From contig JBASOM010000121.1 in NCBI GenBank assembly GCA_049658265.1, positions 1-64,000 on the forward strand: a stretch of DNA of 64,000 nucleotides, in the 5' to 3' direction. Source of the DNA: DTU063 sp001512695 (GTDB lineage: Bacteria > Bacillota > Thermosediminibacteria > Thermosediminibacterales > Tepidanaerobacteraceae). Each line of letters begins with the position of its first letter. Position 1 is the first letter of the stretch. Shown piece by piece: positions 52,091 through 60,528 of this stretch. The position numbers and the translations under genes are program-made. Below the pieces are notes generated by a model. That model was given only the letters and a program-made list of their open reading frames with translations. It did no database searches and was not told the origin of the DNA.

Positions 52091-52115
52091 AAGACTGTTT
52101 CACCAGTCTTTTTTT
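52090..52115 (+). terminator. Terminator behind the isomerase relic
   Basis: AAAGACTG-TTTCAC-CAGTCTTT stem (52090-52097 with 52104-52111) and a run of T. Probably the original terminator of the lost gene. Confidence 0.88.
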
Positions 52116-52336
52116 GTTTCATAGCTCAACTATTCAAAGAGGATTTTCTCCCCTTATACCGAAATATTATAATAACGGTATCGAAAAATACAGAAAATTA
52201 CACATAAAAACCCACGTATTTAAATCAAAGGTCTTATTGATTTTTATTACAAAAATGTTATACTACCAGAGTGATTCCGTATTTATCTAATTGATATGTC
52301 ACAAGCTTAAAACAGATTTATAACGACAGTTTGTTA

Positions 52337-52521
52337 AAGAAAAATTTTTTTTAAAAACTCATATAATAAGCAATAAAAGAGATTACATTAGCTTTGTAGA
52401 GGCCAACACCATAAAAACGGCATTTCCATTCCGAATGGAATACAAAATGGAGGATTTTGCAACCTCAGAGGAGTTTGCCTTAGTTAAAATGGGAAATGAT
52501 GTGGCGATTTGCCTGGAATGA
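52337..52521 (+). pseudogene. Unassigned coding-like segment, probable gene remnant
   Basis: A reading frame ending TGA 52519-52521 contains ISFVEANTIKTAFPFRMEYK followed by MEDFATSEEFALVKMGNDVAICLE. It reads like natural protein at least from about 52390. The only ATG in it is 52435 (28 codons) and has no ribosome site; further upstream the frame turns low-complexity, with a poly-T run. I do not recognise the family. The remaining bases from 52116 to 52590 show no other feature except GAGGGGGAG before the next gene. Confidence 0.4.
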
Positions 52522-52590
52522 GGATTGCCGGGAACTGCGGCTTTGGGTATTATAGAAAAAATTGTTCTTTTTTTATAGAGGGGGAGTATT

Positions 52591-52944
52591 ATGGATTCGA
52601 TTTTTGTGGCAGTAGTAGGTGTAAATAATTATTTTGGCACGAAGGTTTTTAAGCCGGGGCAAATACTGCGGCTGGAAAAGGACTATGATAATGAATACGA
52701 TGGAGAAGCAATTATGGCCATATTAGACCCAATCGGCAAGGTGGGCTACGTGGCCAACAGCACCCATACGGTTCCCTTGGGGTGCTGGAGTGCCGGAAGA
52801 TTGTACGACACATTTGAATCATCTGCTTTTGCAGTGGTGAGGTTTGTGACAAAAGAGACGATTATTGCCGAGATTTTAGAAAATGTAGAATTTGAAATAT
52901 ATATAAAAGAGGAGATATTTACACCCGAGGAGTTTGAGGATTAA
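52591..52944 (+). CDS. HIRAN domain protein
   Basis: 117 aa. The pattern FVAVVGVNNYFGTKVFKPGQILRLEKDYDNEYDGEAI-, continuing into a short beta-rich region (KVGYVANSTHTV), is that of the HIRAN domain, a small fold often tied to damaged-DNA or 3'-end recognition in larger helicases. Here it is alone, without helicase or nuclease. The last 30 residues are acidic. Its role is unknown. GAGGGGGAG precedes the ATG. Confidence 0.78.
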   Translation: MDSIFVAVVGVNNYFGTKVFKPGQILRLEKDYDNEYDGEAIMAILDPIGKVGYVANSTHTVPLGCWSAGRLYDTFESSAFAVVRFVTKETIIAEILENVEFEIYIKEEIFTPEEFED

Positions 52945-52987
52945 AAAGTATATTTGACAACAAAGGAAAAAAAGGGAGGCATCCATC

Positions 52988-53386
52988 ATGGAGATTGTGA
53001 CAATTGAAACAACAGGGCGCAATCAAATGATAGACATAACTTCTACGGTAAGAGCATATGTGAAAAGGTCTGGTATAAAAGACGGAGTTTGCTTTGTATT
53101 TGTACCCCATACTACTGCCGCCGTTACTATTAATGAAAACGCCGATCCGGATGTTGTGCATGATATTTTAAGCACCCTCAGTAAGCTTGTTCCCTATAAA
53201 GATAATTACAGGCATATTGAGGGCAACTCGGATGCCCATGTGAAAGCCTCGCTTATGGGCAATACAGCCACGGTTATCGTTAGCAACGGAGATTTGGTTC
53301 TAGGCACCTGGCAGAGTCTGTTTTTCTGCGAGTTTGACGGTCCGAGAAGGAGAAGGCTGATGATAAAAGCTGTAGGAGATAATTGA
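52988..53386 (+). CDS. YjbQ family protein (UPF0047)
   Basis: 132 aa, complete secondary thiamine-phosphate synthase-like fold. Conserved blocks: CFVFVPHTTAAVTINENADPDV and EGNSDAHVKASLMG, with the His/Asp/Asn residues of the presumed active site, and LGTWQSLFFCEFDGPRRR. The family has weak thiamine-phosphate synthase activity in some members; the physiological role is unclear. It follows the HIRAN gene by 43 nt. Confidence 0.9.
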   Translation: MEIVTIETTGRNQMIDITSTVRAYVKRSGIKDGVCFVFVPHTTAAVTINENADPDVVHDILSTLSKLVPYKDNYRHIEGNSDAHVKASLMGNTATVIVSNGDLVLGTWQSLFFCEFDGPRRRRLMIKAVGDN

Positions 53387-53407
53387 TTATCTCATCGTTA
53401 TTTTTGC

Positions 53408-53914
53408 CTAGTTTCTGCCGGAGGCTCCTCCGCTGCTGCTTCCCTGATGATTTACTTGATATACATAGTAAGTTATTGCAAATAATGCACCGGCTATGAT
53501 AGGCTCCACATCAGTGACGTAGCCTTTAACATCCTTTCCCACGACTTCTCCCCCTAGGCGACCTACTGCCTGACCTTCTAAGAAATCAATTTGTACATCA
53601 AAACCGATTGCAGGACCTCCGCATCGACCATATACAGAATTGTTGTTCGCTTCAAGTTCCAAGTTTTTACCGTCAACTGCTCCCCCTAATCGTGCAGACA
53701 GTGAGTTTGAAATTAGGTACCCTGCAACATCCTTACCGATTACGGCTCCACCTAATCTTCCGTTTATAAAACCTTTTTCGATGGAGTAAGTTAAATTAAT
53801 GTCATCTCCGAAAACCATACCGCCAATCCTGCCGGTGATTACTCCGTTTTCTACAGTGGCACTTATATCGTAGCCCCCTACAGGGCCGCCTACTCTTCCT
53901 GAAACTGTTCCCAT
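53408..53914 (-). CDS. Glycine-rich repeat protein with C-terminal membrane segment
   Basis: 168 aa. Six tandem units of about 23 residues, each starting with G/A-R-x-G-G-x-x-x-G-x-D (GRVGGPVGGYD, GRIGGMVFGDD, GRLGGAVIGKD, ARLGGAVDGKN, GRCGGPAIGFD, GRLGGEVVGKD), then a hydrophobic stretch PIIAGALFAITYYVYQV and a Ser/Gly-rich end. The repeat spacing suggests a regular beta-solenoid-like structure of the polymer-forming (bactofilin-like) kind, though it is not a clear bactofilin. Minus-strand AAAGGAG precedes the ATG. Function unknown. Confidence 0.72.
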   Translation of the reverse strand: MGTVSGRVGGPVGGYDISATVENGVITGRIGGMVFGDDINLTYSIEKGFINGRLGGAVIGKDVAGYLISNSLSARLGGAVDGKNLELEANNNSVYGRCGGPAIGFDVQIDFLEGQAVGRLGGEVVGKDVKGYVTDVEPIIAGALFAITYYVYQVNHQGSSSGGASGRN

Positions 53915-53939
53915 GATGATTTTGCTCCTTTCTAAAGTT

Positions 53940-54340
53940 CATTATTGATACGAAACGTCGCGCTGTCATATCGATCCTATACTCTGGTGAAGATAACGGC
54001 AAAGGGCTCCCTTTTAAGCAAGACCGTTGTTGATTGGAACAAACGTAGTTTGGGCAGCGTGCAGGATAAGCTTTGGACACTTGGCAGGATGCCAAATTGT
54101 CCGTGAACCCATGCGGAGTGAAGGGCCAAGCTTTAGAACAACAGGTCTTGATTTTGGGAGACTACCGTTACTTCACCGGATATCACATGACAAGCAAAAT
54201 CACTTTGTCATGCCGTTATCATAATCTAATTGCCAGGCATACTATGGTCTAGGATGAGGTTTGGCACCAGGCACGAAGCTGAAATTGCCGACATGGCGAA
54301 TGAAGCCTACCCGTGTCCTTGTCAGGTGTGGGCTCGCTGT
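53940..54340. other. Structured, non-coding-looking region of unknown origin
   Basis: About 400 bp without a credible gene. Hairpins include GGAC-TTGGCA/TGCCAA-GTCC (54075-54102) and CATGACAA/TTGTCATG (54186-54212). AAGCTT occurs twice (54069 and 54129), and a TGGCACCAGGCAC element lies near 54262. Short open frames on both strands contradict each other and lack ribosome sites. It could be a structured RNA or the remains of an insertion element; not recognised. Confidence 0.4.
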
Positions 54341-54344
54341 CATG

Positions 54345-54373
54345 TTGATTTTACTATAGAATGGTGGTATAAT
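54345..54373 (+). promoter_or_regulatory. dinB promoter
   Basis: TTGATT (54345-54350), 17-bp spacer, TATAAT (54368-54373). No LexA-type box is evident across it. Confidence 0.75.
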
Positions 54374-54405
54374 AAAGGACAAAACACATGTTCGGAGATG
54401 GTGCT

Positions 54406-55638
54406 ATGCTTCCCATATTGCATGTGGATATGAATGCTTTTTATGCTTCCTGTCACCAGGCAAAGGATCCCAGCCTTAAGGGCAAACCTATCCTGGTGGC
54501 GGGCGACCCTAAAAAGCGCACCGGTATAATATTGACGGCATCTTATGAAGCGCGCAAATACGGAGTTAAGACGGCAATGCCCAACTGGCAGGCAAGAAAG
54601 CTATGTCCGCAAGCTATTTTTGTGGAGCCGGACTACGAATTATATGTAAGAACTAGCCAGAAGGTCATGGAAATTCTGGGGAGATTTACACCTTTGGTTG
54701 AGGTTTTCAGCATTGATGAGGCCTGGCTCGATGTGACAGGATGCGAAAGGCTTTTTGGCGATTCCGTGACCATCGCCCATAAGATACAGGCTGCAATTAG
54801 GTCGGAACTGGATTTGCTATGTTCCATTGGCGTATCGAGCAACAAGCTTTTGGCCAAAATGGCATCGGACTTGAAAAAGCCCGATGCCGTTACGGTGCTG
54901 CCTCCTGAAGATGTGCCCAAGCTTATATGGCCTCTGCCCGTTGACGAGTTATTTGGTGTAGGCCGGCGCATGGCGGAGCATCTCAGCCACATGAATATAA
55001 AGACCATTGGGGATCTGGCCCGGGTCCCTCAAGGACTCCTGGGCAAAGCTTTCGGCTTAAATGGCAGATACCTGCACCTTTGGGCAAACGGCATCGACAC
55101 AAGTCCTGTGGACCCCCACGCTATGGATGAGGCCAAATCCATGGGCCATTCGGTAACCCTTCCCAAGGACATAACATCCTATGATGAAGCGGAGACGGTG
55201 TTATTATCTCTTTCAGAACAGGTGGGTAGAAGGGTCAGACGGGAAAATTACATGGGCCGCACGGTGACAATTACTTTGAGGGACAATAGCTTTTGCACCA
55301 TTACCCGTTCGGCCACCATTTCCTATACCAATAGCACTGAAGATATCTACAATTTGGCGAAAAAGCTTTTGTATTCCAACTGGGATGGAAAAACACCCCT
55401 TAGACTTTTGGGAGTCAGTCTTTCCCAGTTGGTAAAGGAATTTGAGCAGGTGTCCCTCTTTGACACGGATGAAAAAAAGAAGAAATTAAACAAGGTGATG
55501 GACGAAATAAAGGATAGATTTGGCGATGGAGTTATATTTCGAGCAAAACTCTTAAATGATGAAAAGCTGAATCGACGCAAATTGGGCAAAAGCGATAACA
55601 ACGCTCCGACCTTGAAAGGCATAAAAACGATGAAATAA
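54406..55638 (+). CDS. dinB: DNA polymerase IV (Y family)
   Basis: About 410 aa. Translesion DNA polymerase. Catalytic motifs: LHVDMNAFYASC (first metal Asp at residue 7) and VFSIDEAWLDVTG (Asp-Glu pair near 105), followed by GVSSNKLLAKMASDLKKP, an HhH region and the little-finger domain. The C-terminal FEQVSLFD resembles a beta-clamp binding motif. The start is ATG 54406 with CGGAGA 8 nt upstream; ATG 54388 precedes that site and would be nearly leaderless. Confidence 0.94.
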   Translation: MLPILHVDMNAFYASCHQAKDPSLKGKPILVAGDPKKRTGIILTASYEARKYGVKTAMPNWQARKLCPQAIFVEPDYELYVRTSQKVMEILGRFTPLVEVFSIDEAWLDVTGCERLFGDSVTIAHKIQAAIRSELDLLCSIGVSSNKLLAKMASDLKKPDAVTVLPPEDVPKLIWPLPVDELFGVGRRMAEHLSHMNIKTIGDLARVPQGLLGKAFGLNGRYLHLWANGIDTSPVDPHAMDEAKSMGHSVTLPKDITSYDEAETVLLSLSEQVGRRVRRENYMGRTVTITLRDNSFCTITRSATISYTNSTEDIYNLAKKLLYSNWDGKTPLRLLGVSLSQLVKEFEQVSLFDTDEKKKKLNKVMDEIKDRFGDGVIFRAKLLNDEKLNRRKLGKSDNNAPTLKGIKTMK

Positions 55639-55669
55639 GAATCATTTTGGATCATTACTGTCTTGTTAT

Positions 55670-55697
55670 TTGAAAATAGTTGCTAATAAGATATAAT
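55670..55697 (+). promoter_or_regulatory. Promoter of the HAD phosphatase gene
   Basis: TTGAAA (55670-55675), 16-bp spacer, TATAAT (55692-55697). Confidence 0.6.
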
Positions 55698-55737
55698 AAC
55701 AAATGATTAATGCTTTAAAAGACAAAGGATGAAGTCA

Positions 55738-56709
55738 ATGGAGACACAAAAGGAATTAAATACATTGCTTAACAAAAACTACAAATTACTAGCCCTGGAT
55801 ATTGACGGCACATTAATAACTAGCGGCCACTTGGTTACCCCCCGCACCCTGAAAGCGATTAAAAAGGTTAAGGATTTGGGGATAAGGGTTACCATAGCTA
55901 CGGGAAGGCATTATCACAGTGTTCGTAGGTTGGCACGGATAATCGGAGTCAATGCTCCCATGGTGTGCTGCGACGGTGCAATAATTACGGATAAAGATTC
56001 AAGTTGTGTGACTTATCACTTGCTGCCTCATGAGATAGCGGTAGATGTTATGAGAATGACGCTGGACTACGAAGGTTTTAAAGTACTGCTTTTTGTTAAA
56101 AGCGGAAAGATATACGGCGGCAGAAGATATCAAGGCCAATATTTCAAACGATTTTTCCGCGTGCCACTAAAGTACACTTTTAAAGGTTATTTAAACCTGC
56201 TGAGAGATTTCGCTTTTATGCCGATTAAAAACATGGGAAGCACCCAGACAGTGATTTCTGCGCTCGAAGAGCCGGTTGCAAAGGTATTCATTTACAGCAA
56301 CGGTAGGCCTGGTGATTTAAAAGATTTTATAAATAAAATCACGGCTAAATACGGAGAAGAGATCTCAATAACTTCTTCCATACCAAATTGCATCGATGTT
56401 TTAAAGGGTGGCGTGTCCAAGGCCAAAGGTCTAATTGAACTTGCCGAAACACTAGGCATAAGTCATGACGAAATAATAACCGTGGGCGATAATTATAATG
56501 ATATAGAAATGCTCAAGTACGCAGGTTTAGGAGTGGCCATGGGCAATGCTCCCGAACTGGTTAAAAGCAAGGCAGATTATGTGACGGATAGCAATGACGA
56601 TGAAGGCCTTGCGAAATTTTTAGAAAAACTCATTTCACATCGTGACGGAGCAAGCTGCTTTCAACTTGCCAATCAAAGCTCGGTTGCAGCGGCAGGTAAA
56701 CTTCATTAA
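55738..56709 (+). CDS. Cof-type HAD phosphatase
   Basis: About 323 aa. HAD motif I LALDIDGTLI with the nucleophile Asp, motif II TIATGRHYHS, motif III lysine in GGVSKAKGL and motif IV VGDNYNDIEMLKYAG, with a large type IIB cap between. Cof-type enzymes hydrolyse sugar phosphates, flavin mononucleotide or nucleotides; the substrate is not predictable. Start ATG 55738 with AAAGGA; the ATG at 55729 lies within the site. A 30-residue C-terminal tail is extra. Confidence 0.88.
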   Translation: METQKELNTLLNKNYKLLALDIDGTLITSGHLVTPRTLKAIKKVKDLGIRVTIATGRHYHSVRRLARIIGVNAPMVCCDGAIITDKDSSCVTYHLLPHEIAVDVMRMTLDYEGFKVLLFVKSGKIYGGRRYQGQYFKRFFRVPLKYTFKGYLNLLRDFAFMPIKNMGSTQTVISALEEPVAKVFIYSNGRPGDLKDFINKITAKYGEEISITSSIPNCIDVLKGGVSKAKGLIELAETLGISHDEIITVGDNYNDIEMLKYAGLGVAMGNAPELVKSKADYVTDSNDDEGLAKFLEKLISHRDGASCFQLANQSSVAAAGKLH

Positions 56710-56782
56710 TGACGTGAAAATCTACTAAATGAAGTTGACGCTTTTGAAGATCCCAAAAATCTTTAAATTTTTTTACTTAAAT

Positions 56783-56791
56783 TGGTATAAT
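56783..56791 (+). promoter_or_regulatory. Extended -10 promoter of the UbiA-type gene
   Basis: TG-G-TATAAT at 56783-56791, about 48 bp before the ATG. Confidence 0.5.
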
Positions 56792-56838
56792 ATACATATA
56801 AAAAATAGGAAATTAAGGGCGAGAGGTGTAAGATTTAA

Positions 56839-57759
56839 ATGGCAAGCAGCTTTTCCAGGCTAATCCAGGGTGTTTGGCGGCTAGCAGATCCTAAACTCTG
56901 CATTGCATCGACGGTTCCCATGGTGGTAAGTACAGCAATGGCTTACAAGGCCTTAGGGTACATTGACATTTATTGGTTGTTTTTGAGCTTTTTTGGCGTT
57001 TACTTAATTGAGACGGGTAAGAATGCCATAAATGAAGTTGTGGATTATAAATCCGGAGTGGACCGTTTTGTAACTCCCGATAAGAGGACACCTTTTAGCG
57101 GCGGGAAGAAGACAATTGTAGACGGCCTTTTGACTGTTGAGGAAACTAAGATAATAGCCCTTGTTACCATGCTTGCCGCAGCGGCCATTGGTCTTTACAT
57201 TGCCATTGCACGAGAGCCGATGGTCTTGTGGATCGGCATTGCGGGCTTTTTGATATCAATATTCTACAGCCTTCCCCCATTTAAGTTTTGCTACAGGGGT
57301 CTTGGGGAATTTGCAATAGGCTTAACTTATGGTCCACTTGTTGTATCCGGCACATATCTTGTGCAGACACACACCGTCAACTTGGAGATACTGCTGCTTT
57401 CATTGATGATAGGTTTTTTAATAGCCAATGTAGTGTGGATTAATCAGTACCCGGATTATGAGGCCGACGCAAGGGGCAATAAGCGAAATTGGGTCGTGAG
57501 ACTCGGAAAGGAAAAAGGGATTGTAGTTTATATTTTATTATACGTCTTAGCCTATTTAAGTCTGCTTATCGCAGTTTTCTTTACAGGAAATCCTTTATTG
57601 CTCATAGCCCTGCTGAGCGCTCCGATAGCCAAACGCTCTGTCGATGTGGCGAAAAAATACTACGATGACATAGCCAGACTCGTTGAGGCAAATGCCAAAA
57701 CAATACAGGTATATCAAATGACGGGCTTAACCCTGACCGCGGCCATTCTTATTGGGTAA
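56839..57759 (+). CDS. UbiA family prenyltransferase (MenA-like)
   Basis: 306 aa, about eight membrane helices. The two aspartate-rich motifs that bind Mg-prenyl diphosphate are NAINEVVDYKSGVD near residue 63 and NQYPDYEADARGNKRNW near 207. The protein resembles 1,4-dihydroxy-2-naphthoate prenyltransferases, but no other menaquinone gene is in the window, so quinone synthesis is not established. Expressed alone from an extended -10 promoter. Confidence 0.85.
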   Translation: MASSFSRLIQGVWRLADPKLCIASTVPMVVSTAMAYKALGYIDIYWLFLSFFGVYLIETGKNAINEVVDYKSGVDRFVTPDKRTPFSGGKKTIVDGLLTVEETKIIALVTMLAAAAIGLYIAIAREPMVLWIGIAGFLISIFYSLPPFKFCYRGLGEFAIGLTYGPLVVSGTYLVQTHTVNLEILLLSLMIGFLIANVVWINQYPDYEADARGNKRNWVVRLGKEKGIVVYILLYVLAYLSLLIAVFFTGNPLLLIALLSAPIAKRSVDVAKKYYDDIARLVEANAKTIQVYQMTGLTLTAAILIG

Positions 57760-57776
57760 AACCAAATGAATAATTG

Positions 57777-57827
57777 GGGACTGTCCCTAAATATTCAATA
57801 ACTTAAAAACTTTAGGTGCCAGGCACC
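57777..57827. repeat. REP-like palindromic element pair
   Basis: GGGACTGTCCC (57777-57787) and GGTGCCAGGCACC (57815-57827), two short perfect palindromes 27 bp apart. This pairing is typical of REP-type sequences scattered in anaerobe genomes, some linked to REP-associated tyrosine transposases. A related TGGCACCAGGCAC is near 54262. No transposase gene is present. Confidence 0.55.
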
Positions 57828-57844
57828 GATGGGAGGGGTGATTT

Positions 57845-58366
57845 TTGCAACGGATTGATGTGATTTTAGGTGATATTACCAAGGTGGAAGTTGATGCCAT
57901 CGTAAATGCAGCAAATAAAACGCTGCTGGGGGGTGGCGGTGTAGACGGGGCAATTCACCGGGCTGCCGGGCCCGAACTTCTCGAAGAATGCCGGCAATTA
58001 AAGGGCTGTGAAACTGGACAGGCCAAAATTACGAAGGGATACAGGCTACCCGCAAAGCACGTGATTCACACGGTGGGGCCCATCTGGCAAGGAGGGGATG
58101 CCAACGAGGATGAGCTGCTGGCATCATGTTATCGCAGTTCACTAATGCTGGCCGTAGAAAACAATGTGAAGACAATTGCATTTCCGTCAATTAGCACGGG
58201 CGCATACGGTTTTCCGGTAAAGCGGGCTGCAGACATTGCAATTAGAGAGATAGCAAGGTTTTTAGAGGAAAACAACAGCATTGAAAAAGTTCTAATGGTT
58301 TGTTTTGATGAGAAAACTATGAAGGCTTATTCGGAAGCGTTATCAAAGCTGCGAAAGGAGTATTAG
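57845..58366 (+). CDS. Macro domain protein (ADP-ribose / O-acetyl-ADP-ribose hydrolase type)
   Basis: 173 aa, a complete YmdB/TTHA0132-like macrodomain: VILGDITKVEVDAIVNAAN at the N-terminus, GGGGVDGAIHRAAG loop and FPSISTGAYGFPVKRAA, the ADP-ribose diphosphate loop. Such proteins remove acetyl from O-acetyl-ADP-ribose or reverse ADP-ribosylation. The start is TTG 57845 after GGGAGGGGTGA. No sirtuin or ADP-ribosyltransferase neighbour is seen. Confidence 0.9.
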   Translation: MQRIDVILGDITKVEVDAIVNAANKTLLGGGGVDGAIHRAAGPELLEECRQLKGCETGQAKITKGYRLPAKHVIHTVGPIWQGGDANEDELLASCYRSSLMLAVENNVKTIAFPSISTGAYGFPVKRAADIAIREIARFLEENNSIEKVLMVCFDEKTMKAYSEALSKLRKEY

Positions 58367-58402
58367 AAGCAGCAAAAACATAATAACAAGGGGGCCTTAT
58401 GT

Positions 58403-59284
58403 ATGACGCTATGTAAAAAAGATACCCTTATAGGCTTTATTGGCACAGGGGTAATGGGAAAAAGTATGGCGATGAATTTGATGAAAGCAGGCTATAAGGT
58501 ACTTGTCTACAACCGCACCAAGGCAAAAGCTGAGGAACTGATTGAAAAAGGTGCGACCTGGAAGGATACGGTGGCCGAAGTTGCCCGTGAAGCTAATGTC
58601 ATCATAACAATTGTGGGATATCCGAAGGATGTAAGGGAAGTCTATCTTGGCGAAAACGGAATCATAGAAAATGCAAAAGCAGGCTCTTACCTGATCGATA
58701 TGACCACATCCAGTCCGAAACTGGCCAAGGAGATTTACGAAGCAGCAAAGGCCAGGAACTTACATGCGCTGGATGCACCGGTTTCGGGCGGCGATGTTGG
58801 AGCTAAGGAAGCGAGGCTATCAATCATGGTAGGCGGTGATGCCGAAGCCTTTGAGGAAGTAAAGCCAATTTTTGAAGTGATGGGCAAGAACATCGTCCTG
58901 CAGGGCGGCGCCGGAGCAGGGCAGTACACAAAGATGAGCAATCAAATTGCCATTGCCTCTAATATGCTGGGCGTTTGTGAAGCAATGGCCTATGCCATAA
59001 AGGCAGGCCTTGATCCGAAGGTGGTCTTAAAGAGCATAGAGTCTGGGGCTGCAGGCAGCTGGTCTCTTAGCAATTATACACCCAGAATGCTCTCTGGAGA
59101 TTTTGAGCCGGGATTTTACATAAAACACTTTATAAAAGATATGAAAATTGCCCTGGAATCGGCAAAGGAACTCGGACTTAAAACTCCCGGCCTGGAGCTT
59201 GCCCTATCCATATACGAAGAATTGGCGGAGCGGGGCGAGGAAAATAGCGGTACGCAAGCACTGTTCAAGTACTACATGAATTAA
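58403..59284 (+). CDS. Beta-hydroxyacid dehydrogenase (3-hydroxyisobutyrate/GarR family)
   Basis: 293 aa. N-terminal GFIGTGVMGKSMAMNLMKAG (NAD(P)-binding, with V-Y-N-R-T at the end of the second strand), the substrate motif DAPVSGGDVGA near residue 127, and the catalytic Lys in GAGQYTKMSNQIAIA near 175. Likely a tartronate-semialdehyde reductase or 3-hydroxyisobutyrate dehydrogenase type enzyme; the substrate is not set by context. A strong terminator follows. Confidence 0.9.
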   Translation: MTLCKKDTLIGFIGTGVMGKSMAMNLMKAGYKVLVYNRTKAKAEELIEKGATWKDTVAEVAREANVIITIVGYPKDVREVYLGENGIIENAKAGSYLIDMTTSSPKLAKEIYEAAKARNLHALDAPVSGGDVGAKEARLSIMVGGDAEAFEEVKPIFEVMGKNIVLQGGAGAGQYTKMSNQIAIASNMLGVCEAMAYAIKAGLDPKVVLKSIESGAAGSWSLSNYTPRMLSGDFEPGFYIKHFIKDMKIALESAKELGLKTPGLELALSIYEELAERGEENSGTQALFKYYMN

Positions 59285-59295
59285 TATTGACTGCA

Positions 59296-59340
59296 AAAGA
59301 AACTTCTTCAGTTTAAAGGCTGTTGAAGTTTCTTTTTTTT
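59296..59340 (+). terminator. Terminator after the hydroxyacid dehydrogenase gene
   Basis: An 11-bp stem (59296-59306 with 59325-59335), an extra inner CAG/CTG, then a run of T. Confidence 0.92.
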
Positions 59341-59445
59341 GATATCTTTCGGTGTTTTGCCATATTATTAGCTCTGATTTTGAAAGATATTTGGAAAAGC
59401 AGGGCAAAATAAACATAAATATAATAAAAGCACTGGAGGATATCA

Positions 59446-60528
59446 ATGAACATATATGGAGTAATAATGGCTGGCGGGGGAGGCACCCGGTTTTGGCCTT
59501 TGAGTCGTGCCACCGCTCCGAAACAATTTTTAAACATCACCGGCGAAGACAGCATGATAAATGATACCATAAAGAGGATAAAAGATGTTATTCCGCCGGA
59601 GAATATATTAATCGTCACCAACAAAGCCCAGGAAAAAATACTCAATGAAGTGATCCAGGAAGATATACCCAAGGAAAATGTTTTGGTAGAGCCTGTTGGC
59701 AGAAATACGGCAGCATGTATCGCATATGCTGCAATTGTCATAAAGAAGAGATACGGGGATTCGGTAATGGCCGTCTTTCCCTCGGACCACTACATAAAAA
59801 ATGTGGATGAGTTCCAAAGGGTCTTAAGGTCTGCTTGTAGCATTGCAGAGAGCACGGAAAAACTCGTCACTATGGGGATAGAGCCCACCTATCCCTCAAC
59901 GGGGTACGGCTATATAAAATATGACAAGGATAGGTCTTTACCTGCGGGAAATAAGACGGCATATGAAGCAGTAGAATTTGTAGAAAAACCCAGCGTGCCT
60001 AAAGCCAAAAAATACCTGGAAAGCGGTAACTACCTTTGGAACAGCGGCATGTTTGTCTGGAAAAGTTCAGTCATTTTAAATAATTTCAGAAGGTTTTTGC
60101 CCCGCCTATATAGAAATATAGAGAAAATAGAGCCTTTTCTAGGTACTCCCGAGGAAGGAAAGGCAGTTGAAGACATATATCCTATATTGCCCAGCATTTC
60201 CATTGACTACGGTGTCATGGAAAGGTCTGACGAAGTTGTTGTTATTCCGGGGGATTTTGGTTGGAATGATGTCGGATGCTGGGATTCTCTAGGAAGCGTG
60301 TTCCCTCCTGATGAAAACGGCAACATTACAAAAGGAGATTTTGTTGATATTGAAACCCGCAATTCCATCATTTATTCTAACAGCCGATTTGTCGCAGCGG
60401 TAGGTTTGGAAAACATGATTGTGGTGGAAACCAGCGATGCCTTACTGGTATGTTCAAAAGAAAAAGCTCAGGATGTAAAAAAGGTAGTGGAATACTTGAA
60501 TAAAGTGGGAAGAGAGGAACTGCTGTAA
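59446..60528 (+). CDS. manC: Mannose-1-phosphate guanylyltransferase
   Basis: 360 aa. It makes GDP-mannose from GTP and mannose-1-phosphate. Signature MAGGGGTRFWPLSRATAPKQF at the N-terminus (nucleotide-binding), VEPVGRNTAACIAYAA, FPSDHYIKN, EAVEFVEKP and DFGWNDVGCWDSL all present. The isomerase domain of bifunctional ManC/AlgA is absent. It overlaps the CapA-like gene by one base (TAATG), which suggests a link to a surface polysaccharide. Confidence 0.93.
   Translation: MNIYGVIMAGGGGTRFWPLSRATAPKQFLNITGEDSMINDTIKRIKDVIPPENILIVTNKAQEKILNEVIQEDIPKENVLVEPVGRNTAACIAYAAIVIKKRYGDSVMAVFPSDHYIKNVDEFQRVLRSACSIAESTEKLVTMGIEPTYPSTGYGYIKYDKDRSLPAGNKTAYEAVEFVEKPSVPKAKKYLESGNYLWNSGMFVWKSSVILNNFRRFLPRLYRNIEKIEPFLGTPEEGKAVEDIYPILPSISIDYGVMERSDEVVVIPGDFGWNDVGCWDSLGSVFPPDENGNITKGDFVDIETRNSIIYSNSRFVAAVGLENMIVVETSDALLVCSKEKAQDVKKVVEYLNKVGREELL

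Noticed and set aside
52018..52290. Plus-strand frame of 90 codons starting MGTRKLQQ
   Set aside because: It runs through the terminator at 52090-52115 and out of frame with the isomerase relic; no ribosome site.
52635..52651. TGGCACG in the HIRAN gene as a sigma-54 promoter
   Set aside because: No TTGC at the -12 position, and it lies within coding sequence.
53802..54095. Minus-strand frame extending past the glycine-repeat gene
   Set aside because: Different frame from the clear repeat protein and without a start site; a shadow of that gene plus intergenic sequence.
54027..54433. Two short plus-strand frames before dinB
   Set aside because: No ribosome sites, poor composition, and the second overlaps the dinB promoter and start.
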